From Hyphomicrobium sp. NDB2Meth4 (GTDB lineage: Bacteria; Pseudomonadota; Alphaproteobacteria; Rhizobiales; Hyphomicrobiaceae), in assembly GCF_900117445.1 (NCBI RefSeq), contig NZ_FPEJ01000013.1, forward strand, positions 1 to 64,000: a stretch of 64,000 bases of DNA, read 5' to 3'. How positions within the stretch are numbered: the stretch's first letter is position 1; every line of letters begins with the position of its first letter. The notes beneath the pieces were generated by a model. That model saw only the letters and a list, made by a program, of their open reading frames with translations. It was not told the origin of the DNA and ran no database searches. Position numbers and translations under genes: made by a program. Of this stretch, positions 7,936 through 17,843 are shown piece by piece.

Positions 7936-9855
7936 ATGGTTGCTAAAGCCAAGATCGTAGCCGAGCTCGGCGACACAGATCTTGTGTTACCGGATCGGAT
8001 AGCTGCATCGCTGATGGCGAACGATCACGTAAAGTACTATTTTGCGCTGCTGCAGACAGCCAGAGCCAACGCTGATCGGCCCATCGCACCTACACCCGAC
8101 CTCAAGTCCGAAAGGCTCGCAAGCCATATCCCGGACTCATGGCTCGATGCGGTGGTGGCTGATACGCGCAGCCCCAGCCGCGGCCACTACGCAGTTCCAC
8201 ACATCGGGGAGCTTCTAGCGCGGATTGATGCTGCAATCAGCGCCATGATCGCGTGTCTTCCCGAGGAACAGGCGCAGCCGCTGCGCACTCGCGCCGCGAA
8301 GTTTGATTTCAAATTTGCCGCGGATGGCATTGTCCCAGGCGCTGACATCGATGCCATGACGTCCGGCGATCGCGAGAGAGGCGATAGCCCGCACCTGCTC
8401 GTCATGGATGCACATCGCGCGATCAACGCGCTTCAGGCTGCGACGGCCACCGACAACATCCTCGGCGCTAGCGTCTACCGCTTGCCGGAGCGCTCGAGGC
8501 GACTCGTCGAGAGCTTCATGTCAGGCCTGAATCGAACCGCAGTCTTGAAGTTCGACCATCCTGGTCTCGCCACGACGGCGACGGAGCACGCAGGGCGCCT
8601 GCTCATTCAAAATGATATTGGCACGACGGACGCGCACGTGCTCGTACTTAGAGTGAGTGAGCTCGAGGCGACGCTCACATATACCGACATTCACAAGAAG
8701 CGGCTCGAGTTCTTCGTGAGCCTCTTCTCAGACTTTCAGGTGGATTGGCAGCAAGCAAATTCACGCACGAGCGACACACTCGAGAACCGCGACTACATGC
8801 TCACTACGGCCACCTACCTCGCCGCCGACGAGACAGCGCTTGCGCGGTACCTGGAACACCTCGGCTCCCGGATCGTGTTTCTCATCGATTGGAACAAGAT
8901 GCGAAAGCGCTTGCGCGCCTTCGTCCCGAATAGATACGCGATCGATGTTCTGAGGTGGGCCGCGCATCACGATTTTGGTCATCGGGGACTACTGGAGGCC
9001 GGAGGAGAGCAGCTTTTGGCCGAGGCAGTCGAGTATGCTGCAGGCGAGCAGCTGCGCTATGGCGATCGTCTGGATCGACTAATTGGTGAGGAGAATGCCG
9101 AGAAGTTTCTCCAGCACGCCATGAAGGTCGCGTCGATCGGACTGCGAGAGGGCCGGTCACGCCGCTTTATTGCCGACGAGATTAAGGCCGAGCTGCGGCG
9201 CTACTTCGAGGATAAAGGGCTCCAGGTCTTCAACATCGCCGCTCGACACGCGGCGACGGGTTTTGATCTTGCGGTCACAGTCCGCGAGGCGCTGGATGGC
9301 ATTGCCAGCACAATGCGTGCGCCTGACTCCCTGGCCAAACGTGCCGCTGCTTGGGAGCATCGCGCCGATCAGCTTTTGAACGAGGCGCGCGACGATATCA
9401 AACGCCATCGCCACCCCGCCGCGCTCTTGATGTTCTTCGAAAGTGCTGACGATGCCGTGGACGAGCTTGAGGAGGCAGCCAGTCTCGTCGTGCTCATACC
9501 GCTTACGCCGCGGATCGATGCTCCGTTTGATGAGCTCTGTCTGCTCGCGGATGCCGTGCTTGCGGCATCGCAGGAGCTGATCAAGTGCATCGAGTGCGCT
9601 GCAACGATCTCAAGCATAGAATTGCGGGACGACTTCGACGACTTCTTGAAGGCGGCGGGCCGAGTGATGGAACTTGAGCACGAGGCTGACCGTCTTCTTC
9701 GTTCGATCCGGAGTGCACTTGCGTCACGCGCGGAGAGTGCGCGCACAATTTATCTTGTCGATCTCATCGCAAGCGCTCTTGAACAGGCAACCGACGCTTA
9801 TTCCCACGCGGCTCAGGCGCTCAGGGCCTATCTGCTTGACGAGGTGCTCGCATGA
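7936..9855 (+). CDS. Protein with unknown N-terminus and PhoU/DUF47-like C-terminus
   Basis: 639 residues, soluble, no signal peptide. GGGAG precedes the ATG, which supports the start. Residues about 465-639 look like a DUF47/PhoU-type helical domain: two helical hairpins with ESADDAVDELEEAA and MELEHEADRLLRSI, the acidic metal/phosphate-binding style of proteins that accompany Pit phosphate transporters. Residues 1-450 I do not recognise. They are mixed alpha/beta with a histidine cluster HHDFGHRG near residue 345. The stop codon overlaps the start of the dikinase-like gene (ATGA), so the two are translationally coupled and probably form a complex. No phosphate transporter is adjacent, so the usual DUF47 context is missing. 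Confidence 0.7.
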   Translation: MVAKAKIVAELGDTDLVLPDRIAASLMANDHVKYYFALLQTARANADRPIAPTPDLKSERLASHIPDSWLDAVVADTRSPSRGHYAVPHIGELLARIDAAISAMIACLPEEQAQPLRTRAAKFDFKFAADGIVPGADIDAMTSGDRERGDSPHLLVMDAHRAINALQAATATDNILGASVYRLPERSRRLVESFMSGLNRTAVLKFDHPGLATTATEHAGRLLIQNDIGTTDAHVLVLRVSELEATLTYTDIHKKRLEFFVSLFSDFQVDWQQANSRTSDTLENRDYMLTTATYLAADETALARYLEHLGSRIVFLIDWNKMRKRLRAFVPNRYAIDVLRWAAHHDFGHRGLLEAGGEQLLAEAVEYAAGEQLRYGDRLDRLIGEENAEKFLQHAMKVASIGLREGRSRRFIADEIKAELRRYFEDKGLQVFNIAARHAATGFDLAVTVREALDGIASTMRAPDSLAKRAAAWEHRADQLLNEARDDIKRHRHPAALLMFFESADDAVDELEEAASLVVLIPLTPRIDAPFDELCLLADAVLAASQELIKCIECAATISSIELRDDFDDFLKAAGRVMELEHEADRLLRSIRSALASRAESARTIYLVDLIASALEQATDAYSHAAQALRAYLLDEVLA

Positions 9856-11513
9856 ATAGGACGGCTGCCCACTTTTCTGCGGTCGCGCGGCCGTTCCAGA
9901 TGTTCCGCCTTCTGTCAGCCGGTACAACCGCCGAGCTGCCAGCGCGCGAGATCGTCGGGTCCAAAGCTCTGAACCTTATGATCATGGCCAGAGCTGGGCT
10001 CCCGGTGCCGCCGGGTTTCGTTCTCACGACCGATCTCTGTCGGGCCTATATGAAGTTTGGTGCTGCGAGTCTTAACAATCTTGAGACGGTCCTCGCATCA
10101 GAACTCAAGGAGCTCGAGCGCCAGACGGGGCGGCGCTTCGGCGATACAAAGCGCCCGCTCCCAGTTTCGGTGCGGTCGGGGGCTGCTGTATCGATGCCAG
10201 GCATGATGGAGACGGTGCTCAACGTCGGACTTACCGAGGGGACACTACGTGGGCTCGTACGCCTCACGGGCAACCCGCGCCTAGCTCTTGATTGCTACCG
10301 GCGCCTCATAGAGCAATATGCAGAGGTCGTAGACGGGGCCGACCCGCGCATATTCGAGGAGATCATCGAAAAGGAAATCGCAGAATCCGGGCTCGCTGAC
10401 CGTCATGAGTTTGATACGGAGCAGCTCAAGTCCATCATTGCCGAGCATCAATCTGTCTGCGATCAGAAGCTTGGACGTATGTTGCCAGAGAAGCCAATTG
10501 ACCAGCTCGTGGCGACAATAGAGGCCGTGCTCAAATCCTGGATGAGCAGCCGTGCTAAATCTTATCGCGCGTTGAACGGCATACCAGATGATGCCGGCAC
10601 AGCAATCTTGATCCAAGCCATGGTTTTCGGCAATGGAGGACCGACGTCCGGATCCGGGGTTGGATTCACTCGGAACCCGGCCGACGGCGCAGATGCGCTC
10701 TATGTTGACTATCTGGCAAACGCCCAAGGCGAGGATGTCGTTGCCGGACGGCGCAATGCGCTCGGAGCCGACGAACTTAAACGTCGTGCGCCGCGCGCAT
10801 ATCGCGATCTTGTCGCCAACAAGGAGATACTCGAGAAGACCTTTGGTGACATGCAGGACTTCGAGTTCACGATCGAGGATGGCCAGCTGTACATGCTCCA
10901 GGCCCGCTCTGGAAAGCGTACACCCCTTGCCGCATTGCAGATCGCCCACGATCTCGTCGCAGCTGGCCTCGTTACTGCGGACACGGCCCTCAAAAGGCTC
11001 AGCTCGATCGACGTCGATGGGGTCGAGTACCAAGAGCTGATTGTTCCGCAGGGCGTGGAGCCCATTGCGCACGCAACCGCGGCAAGCGCTGGCGTGGCAG
11101 TTGGTCTGGCTGCTATCGATCCCGCTCGCGTGTCAGAGCTAAAAAAGAGCGGGAAAGGCGTCATCCTGCTGCGAGAGCATGCGGAAACACAGGATATCGC
11201 CGCGGTCGCGGAAGCGGATGCACTTGTGACCGCACGGGGCGCCCGTACGTCCCACGCGGCGGTCGTGGCCCGTCAACTTGGAAAAGCCTGTCTCGTCGCC
11301 TGCGATGCGCTTTCGATCGAGCCGTCAGGCCGTGCGGCCCGGTTCGGCGGTGTTGAAATTGCAGAGGGCGATACGCTGTCCGTCGACGCGGCCACGGGCC
11401 TCATTTATGCAGGCGCCCTTGAGGTGAAGCGCACGAAGCCTAAAGAGATGCTCGCAGAGATCAAAAAGTGGCGGCGCAAGAGCCATGGCGCAGGCGCGGA
11501 GCCAGCAATTTGA
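9852..11513 (+). CDS. Pyruvate-phosphate-dikinase-like protein lacking the PEP domain
   Basis: 553 residues, against about 880 for a full PPDK. Residues about 20-370 are the ATP-grasp nucleotide-binding half (VGSKALNLMIMARAGLPVPP, SVRSGAAVSMPGMMETVLN, GVGFTRNPADG, LQARSGKRTPL). Residues about 400-520 are the swivelling phosphohistidine domain, with the catalytic His (about 468) in ARTSHAAVVARQLGKACLV. The C-terminal PEP/pyruvate-binding barrel is absent and the protein ends in a basic tail. It should therefore be able to form a phosphohistidine from ATP but needs another acceptor site. The overlapping upstream gene is the obvious candidate to supply it (inference). A degraded dikinase is possible, but all visible motifs are intact. 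Confidence 0.85.
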   Translation: MNRTAAHFSAVARPFQMFRLLSAGTTAELPAREIVGSKALNLMIMARAGLPVPPGFVLTTDLCRAYMKFGAASLNNLETVLASELKELERQTGRRFGDTKRPLPVSVRSGAAVSMPGMMETVLNVGLTEGTLRGLVRLTGNPRLALDCYRRLIEQYAEVVDGADPRIFEEIIEKEIAESGLADRHEFDTEQLKSIIAEHQSVCDQKLGRMLPEKPIDQLVATIEAVLKSWMSSRAKSYRALNGIPDDAGTAILIQAMVFGNGGPTSGSGVGFTRNPADGADALYVDYLANAQGEDVVAGRRNALGADELKRRAPRAYRDLVANKEILEKTFGDMQDFEFTIEDGQLYMLQARSGKRTPLAALQIAHDLVAAGLVTADTALKRLSSIDVDGVEYQELIVPQGVEPIAHATAASAGVAVGLAAIDPARVSELKKSGKGVILLREHAETQDIAAVAEADALVTARGARTSHAAVVARQLGKACLVACDALSIEPSGRAARFGGVEIAEGDTLSVDAATGLIYAGALEVKRTKPKEMLAEIKKWRRKSHGAGAEPAI

Positions 11514-11770
11514 TAGCCGCGGGCGCCCGTGTCCGCTCGCAGCGGAATACCGGACGCGCTGGCGGATCTTCTTTTAACGGTTGAAAGCGGCTGCTGCGTA
11601 GTCCGCAAACGGGATATCCGACGTTCGACACAGGACTGCAATGCCGAGTTTGCGGACGTCGGGGGGCTGTCTGTGGGCAGTGTCTAGACCGATCTCCACC
11701 GAGTCCGCAATCGGCTCAGAAGCCGAAGTCGGTCGGAAGCCTGCTCAGGGGCAGAAGGAGCCGCGGTGCC

Positions 11771-12889
11771 TCAAAGCACGTAGTTGAGCCAGGACCGCAT
11801 GCGCAGCATGACGCGACGGATGATGGCGATCTGCGTCCAGTGATCGGTGTAGATGGCGACCTGCGCAGTGGCGCCGGGGGGAAGCTGGTAGCCCGACAGG
11901 TCGTCGGTGATCTCAAAGCTCGTCAAGACGCGGCCAGGCTGCGCGCGCTCGGCCGGATCCAGGAGCGCGCCGCCGGCCTGCACTTGGCCCTGTGCCATGG
12001 CGTCGGCGGGCAGCTTGACCCTCGCTTTGAACACGCTTCCCGGAATGCCATCAAAGGCGATCTCCGCCTCGTCGCCGACGCGCACGTTTTGCAGCGCGTA
12101 CTGCGGGAAGGAAGCCGCGAACGGGTTGTCGGCGCTGTGAATGAACACCAACGCCGGCGTCGATGGGTTTGCCGTCATGCCGGGGCGCAGAAAGAGCTGC
12201 GTGACGTAGCCGTCCGTGGGAGCGACGATGGTCGTCTCGGCCAGGTCGTACTCGGCGTTGTGCAGATCCGCCTGCAATCGAGCGACGGCCGTGTTGACGC
12301 CGTCGATCTCGGAGGCGAAGCCAAGCCGGGCGCGCTCCTCCGCGGCTTGGTTCGCGAGCAACTGTTGGCGTGCTGCCTCGAGATTGCGCGAAGCGGTGTC
12401 GACCGCCGCCTGTGAGACGACATCCTTGGCCAGCAGTGATGACTTGCGATCGTAGGTCTGCTGCGCCAGATCGAGCTGCGCTTCGGCCTTTTGCACTCCG
12501 GCGGTCGCTTGGTCGAGGGAGCTTTTGAGCTGTTTGACACTCTGCTTCGCCTCCGCCAGCAGCGCCTTCTTCTGGTCGACGACGTACTGATAGGGCCGCG
12601 GATCGATGCGGAACAGCACGTCGCCCTGGTGCAACGGCACGTTGGGCTGCACGTCCACATTAGTCACCCGGCCTTTCACCGTGGGGACGATGGGGGTTGT
12701 ATAGAAGTAGAGGCGACCGTCCGTAGCGTAAGGGTGATTGTAGTTCATCGCCAACAGCAGTCCGCCGACGATAGCCACGCCGCCGATCGCTGCGGTGGTG
12801 ATCGACCATTTGTTGACCGGCACGTTGATGAGCTTGAAGACTACGACGAGGATGGCAGTGTAAGCGAGCAGCAGCAGTATCGCCATCAC
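11771..12889 (-). CDS. HlyD-family membrane fusion protein (YibH-like)
   Basis: 372 residues. One N-terminal transmembrane helix (about 3-20) and a second hydrophobic stretch (about 32-50) are followed by a lipoyl/barrel segment, a long coiled-coil hairpin (about 105-190, rich in Ala, Gln and Lys) and a C-terminal beta-barrel. This is the architecture of periplasmic adaptors such as EmrA/YibH. No inner-membrane pump is adjacent. It is the last gene of a five-gene minus-strand operon, and its start overlaps the DUF3302 gene by 4 bp. E. coli has the same DUF3302 (YibI)/HlyD (YibH) pairing, which supports a shared but unknown transport role. Confidence 0.85.
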   Translation of the reverse strand: MMAILLLLAYTAILVVVFKLINVPVNKWSITTAAIGGVAIVGGLLLAMNYNHPYATDGRLYFYTTPIVPTVKGRVTNVDVQPNVPLHQGDVLFRIDPRPYQYVVDQKKALLAEAKQSVKQLKSSLDQATAGVQKAEAQLDLAQQTYDRKSSLLAKDVVSQAAVDTASRNLEAARQQLLANQAAEERARLGFASEIDGVNTAVARLQADLHNAEYDLAETTIVAPTDGYVTQLFLRPGMTANPSTPALVFIHSADNPFAASFPQYALQNVRVGDEAEIAFDGIPGSVFKARVKLPADAMAQGQVQAGGALLDPAERAQPGRVLTSFEITDDLSGYQLPPGATAQVAIYTDHWTQIAIIRRVMLRMRSWLNYVL

Positions 12890-13215
12890 AGCACCGGCTT
12901 TTTGGCCCGCTGCTCGAGCGAGGCGACGCGATACTTAAGCTCCGCCAATGCAGAGGTCATGTCGGCGCCCGGATCAGCTTTGGCAAAGCCCCAGCCGCGA
13001 TCGGGCCGGTAGGCGAGCGCCCAAATCCACAGAAACGGCCACAGTGCGCCAAGAGTGAGCAGGCTGACCCATGTTGCCGCACCGATGGCATCCTGGTGCG
13101 GATGATTGCGCGCCTTGGCAATCTCATGCGGAATTCCGTAGACCGCCACTGTCCCGTAGATTACGAGGGATATGATGGCGATGAGCAAGAAGAGAGCGAC
13201 GTAGTCGAGCGTCAT
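12886..13215 (-). CDS. DUF3302 inner-membrane protein (YibI-like)
   Basis: 109 residues with two hydrophobic helices (about 5-25 and 48-68) and a short C-terminal coiled coil (about 85-105). Sequence features such as VYGIPHEIAKARNHPHQDAI and ALWPFLWIWALAYRP fit the DUF3302 family, whose E. coli member YibI sits next to an HlyD-like protein. It overlaps the HAD gene upstream by 4 bp and the HlyD gene downstream by 4 bp, so the three are almost certainly translated from one mRNA. A role as small subunit of the adaptor is inference. Confidence 0.8.
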   Translation of the reverse strand: MTLDYVALFLLIAIISLVIYGTVAVYGIPHEIAKARNHPHQDAIGAATWVSLLTLGALWPFLWIWALAYRPDRGWGFAKADPGADMTSALAELKYRVASLEQRAKKPVL

Positions 13216-14228
13216 CGCAGCGCTCCCTGCTCGGGTGGGAACACCGTCTTCCAGTCTCTCTTCATGTCGACGACGGTCCAGCCGCGTGCCTTGGCCTCGT
13301 CGAGCGCCTTGTCGAGCTTTCCAAACAGGCTGTCGCGATCGTAGGCATACTCGCGCTCTGAATCGTCGTGGCGCACGAGCAGACCGAAACGCAGGCCGCT
13401 CCCTGCGGTCGTGTAGGCCAGCATCTCCAGATCGCCGTCGGAATTGCCGAAAGCGGCGATGGGTCGTCGGCCAATGTGGAAGTGGATACCCACGGGCTTT
13501 CCGGCCTTGTCATCGACGAAGCGTAGCTCCGGCAGACGGACGAGGGTCGACTCGCCATCTTTCGTCTCATATTTCACCTCGATGCTGCTGCCCACGACCT
13601 GCTCTGGAGGGATGCCGTAGGTCTTCTCCGCCCACGGCCGGATGAAGTCGATGCCGCCGCCCGACACGATGAAGGTCTTGAAGCCGTTGTAACGCAGATA
13701 GCTCATCAGCTCGAGCATCGGCTGGTAGACAAGCTCGGTGTAGGGGCGGTCGAACTTCGGGTGGCGCGCGGTGGCGAGCCATTGCGTGACGATCTCCTCG
13801 AATTCCTCCGCGGACATGCCAGCGTGTGTCGCTGCCGTGAGCTCGGTCAGTCCGCGCATTCCGGTTTCACCGAGTGCTTTGAGATCGCCTTCGAGCGCGG
13901 CCTTGTAAGGCTGCTTGTCCTTCCATTCGGGGTGCTGCGGCGCCAAGGCCCTGACGCGGTCGAACAGGAAAGCGAGCTGAACGTACATGGGCTGCTCGCT
14001 CCACAGCGTCCCGTCGTTGTCGAACACGGCAATGCGCTTCGCGGGTTCGACGAAATCCGGTGTGCCGGGCTTGGCGACTTTCTCGACGAACGCAACGATG
14101 GCTCTCTTCGCCGCGCCATCGTTCCATGACGGCAGCGCGTCGGCGGCGCGCGCAGGGAGATGCGGAAGAACGGCAACCGCCACCGCGACAATGAAGGTCT
14201 TCGAGAATGAGCAACGCATCTCAAACAA
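13212..14228 (-). CDS. Exported HAD-family hydrolase
   Basis: 338 residues with an N-terminal signal peptide (cleavage near PARAA, residue 29), so likely periplasmic. HAD motif I is VFDNDGTLW (nucleophile Asp about 70, acid/base Asp 72). Motif II is the serine in FIVSGGGIDF, and motif IV is FGNSDGDLEML. A phosphatase acting on a small phosphorylated molecule is the likely activity; the substrate is unknown. It follows the arylsulfatase gene by 12 bp and overlaps DUF3302 by 4 bp. Pairing of a sulfatase and a phosphatase-like enzyme suggests a scavenging or envelope-modification pathway (inference). Confidence 0.85.
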   Translation of the reverse strand: MFEMRCSFSKTFIVAVAVAVLPHLPARAADALPSWNDGAAKRAIVAFVEKVAKPGTPDFVEPAKRIAVFDNDGTLWSEQPMYVQLAFLFDRVRALAPQHPEWKDKQPYKAALEGDLKALGETGMRGLTELTAATHAGMSAEEFEEIVTQWLATARHPKFDRPYTELVYQPMLELMSYLRYNGFKTFIVSGGGIDFIRPWAEKTYGIPPEQVVGSSIEVKYETKDGESTLVRLPELRFVDDKAGKPVGIHFHIGRRPIAAFGNSDGDLEMLAYTTAGSGLRFGLLVRHDDSEREYAYDRDSLFGKLDKALDEAKARGWTVVDMKRDWKTVFPPEQGALR

Positions 14229-14240
14229 CTCCCGCGCGGC

Positions 14241-15890
<1,650 letters not shown>

Positions 15891-15907
15891 GGAGCAGTCC
15901 TTCTAGC

Positions 15908-16891
15908 TCATCTGCGTACGGTCCCCGTTTCGGTTTCCCTCCGGCTTTTGTCGCGACGGATGCAGCGGAAGCCGACGTGACTCATGGACGTGTCTATCGG
16001 CTGGGCGTGGCGCGCAGCAGGCCGATAGCGTCGGCAGTAGTTCGGCGCGCACAGATGCGAGCCGCCCTTCAGCACTTTGCGTGGGATGCGTACTCGCGGC
16101 TGGGAGGGGTCGAAGCTCTGCTCAACCGCGGCCCCGCGCGGGTTCTTCGGAATGCAGCATGATTTGATCGCGTCTCCGGAATGCTTGGGCGCATACCAGT
16201 CCTCGGTCCATTCCCAGACGTTGCCGATCATGTCCGAAAGGCCGTAGCCGTTGGCCGGAAACGCGCTGACGGGCGAGGTGCGCTCGTAGCCGTCGAGCTG
16301 CAGGTTCTCATGCGGGAACGTGCCCTGCCAGGTGTTGGCCATCTGCCGCCCGCCGGGATTGAGCTCATCGCCCCAGGCGAACTCCGCGCCTTCCAGTCCT
16401 CCGCGGGCGGCAAACTCCCATTCGGCTTCGGTCGGCAGCGACTTGCCGGCCCATTGCGCATAGGCCAGCGCGTCCTGAAGGGCGATGTGCACGACCGGAT
16501 GCTCGTCGAGCCCTTCAGTGGAACTTTCCGGCCCGCAGGGGTGGTGCCAGTCGGCGCCGAGGCAGAACTCCCACCACTGGCTGAAGTCGCGCAGGTCGAC
16601 AGGGCCAACCGGCGGCCTGAACACCATCGAGCCGGGCTGCAGCATGTGCGGCAGCGCATCGGGATAGTCCTCAGCCGTGGGGGCGATCTCTGCGAACGTG
16701 ACGTAGCCAGTCGCTGCGACGAAGGTAGCGAACTGCCGATTGGTCACCGGAGCCATATCCATCCAGAACGGGCTGACGGTCACGCGATGGACGGGTGCTT
16801 CTTCCGGATAGTGGCGATCCGATCCCATCGCGAAAGTGCCGCCGGGTATGCGGACCATCTCGCTTTGCGCGAGTATCTGCAGGCGCGACAT
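15908..16891 (-). CDS. Formylglycine-generating enzyme (sulfatase activator)
   Basis: 327 residues, FGE/SUMF1 family, no signal peptide. The family signatures are present: VRIPGGTFAMGS near the N-terminus, PVTNRQFATFV, LPTEAEWEFAARGG, MIGNVWEWTEDWY and the C-terminal GGSHLCAPNYCRRYR. That last segment contains both active-site cysteines (about 281 and 286), so it should be a true copper-dependent formylglycine generator rather than a cysteine-less relative. The start at 16891 is well supported by AGGAGG 9 nt upstream. It is the first gene of the operon, 17 bp before the arylsulfatase it presumably activates. Confidence 0.92.
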   Translation of the reverse strand: MSRLQILAQSEMVRIPGGTFAMGSDRHYPEEAPVHRVTVSPFWMDMAPVTNRQFATFVAATGYVTFAEIAPTAEDYPDALPHMLQPGSMVFRPPVGPVDLRDFSQWWEFCLGADWHHPCGPESSTEGLDEHPVVHIALQDALAYAQWAGKSLPTEAEWEFAARGGLEGAEFAWGDELNPGGRQMANTWQGTFPHENLQLDGYERTSPVSAFPANGYGLSDMIGNVWEWTEDWYAPKHSGDAIKSCCIPKNPRGAAVEQSFDPSQPRVRIPRKVLKGGSHLCAPNYCRRYRPAARHAQPIDTSMSHVGFRCIRRDKSRRETETGTVRR

Positions 16892-17843
16892 CGCCTGGGA
16901 CCTCCTGCTTGCGTCGGCATCTGTCCTGGCGTTGAGAATACACAACCGATCTGGCGATCAGTCGCCAAATGCTCTCTGTCCTGAGCGATTAATTAATGCC
17001 TCGCAGCGCTCGCCCGCTGCTGGCGCGATTGCAATGCATTTGAGCCAAATCGATCCAGCCAGGAGCTGATCGGCGGGACCTGGATCACGAGCACTCGCGA
17101 CGCCATCTACGCGTTCGACCGACCTCCCACAGACAGCGGACGTAGCAGGCAACTGCATGAGCTTAGACATCCTGGAGGTGCCCGATTTCCGCTTCTGCGA
17201 CGAACCGCTCATGGTGTGCGGAGAAGCGCGGGGCGTAGCTAGCCGAAGTAAGCTTCCGCCTGTTGCGAAGGGTGGGGAAAGGGCCGGTGAACGAGCAGGT
17301 CTCGAACGCGAACCATGTGGAGACTAGAGGTAAGGACCCCGCGGCCCGTTCGGCCGCCAACAGAGTGGCGCCTGAAGATCATTCTGACTCCGGTGGTGAG
17401 TCATTGATGGCTGATGAACCAAAGTCCGCGACAAAGTCAGAATGGGGTTGAAAATACGAGCCGTTTTACTTGCCTCTTAATCAGCGGGTCGAAGGTTCGA
17501 ATCCTTCATCACCCACCATTCTTTTCAATGACTTAAGAACGACAGCGCCGCTAACGACTAGTAGTCGGGCAACCACCCGGCAACCGCGGCAGCCTTCAGT
17601 TCCAGGCGCGGTATGATCTTCGTCGACCGCGGAAGCGCTTCCGGTTACGGGTCCGGGCTGAGTTCAATGGAACGTCCCGTCATTTGCCGGTTCTAAACAT
17701 CTCCCGATGGTAGCGCTTGGCTTGACCGCGCAGCGCTGAGGGCGCGGCCGGCGGTGAACTCGGTCTCCGACGAGCCCTGTGAGCACCATCCGGGCTCAAT
17801 CTCAAACAGGCTTCTCCGCGAACTCAGGCGTCCCCACCACATC
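16892..17843. other. Intergenic region with tRNA scar
   Basis: No gene is supported. It contains the likely promoter of the FGE-sulfatase operon (just right of 16891) and the tRNA-Lys 3' fragment at 17474-17518. A short plus-strand frame starting at 17407 (MADEPKSATKSEWG, then stop) looks like a gene stub cut off just before the tRNA fragment. Confidence 0.4.
17474..17518 (+). repeat. tRNA-Lys(CTT) 3' fragment, probable att scar
   Basis: The last 45 bases of a tRNA are intact: anticodon loop CTCTTAA (anticodon CTT, Lys), 3' anticodon strand TCAGC, variable GGGTC, T-arm GAAGG-TTCGAAT-CCTTC, acceptor ATCACCC, discriminator A and encoded CCA. Upstream bases do not pair with the anticodon or acceptor strands, so the 5' half is missing. 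Fragments starting at the anticodon loop are the typical far attachment site of elements that integrate in tRNA 3' ends. By orientation the element would lie to the left of this point. Confidence 0.8.

Noticed and set aside
10281-11072. 263-codon minus-strand frame
   Set aside because: Opposite the dikinase-like gene, which has intact catalytic motifs.
17400-17518. Functional tRNA-Lys gene
   Set aside because: Only the 3' half exists; upstream bases pair with neither the anticodon nor the acceptor strand.
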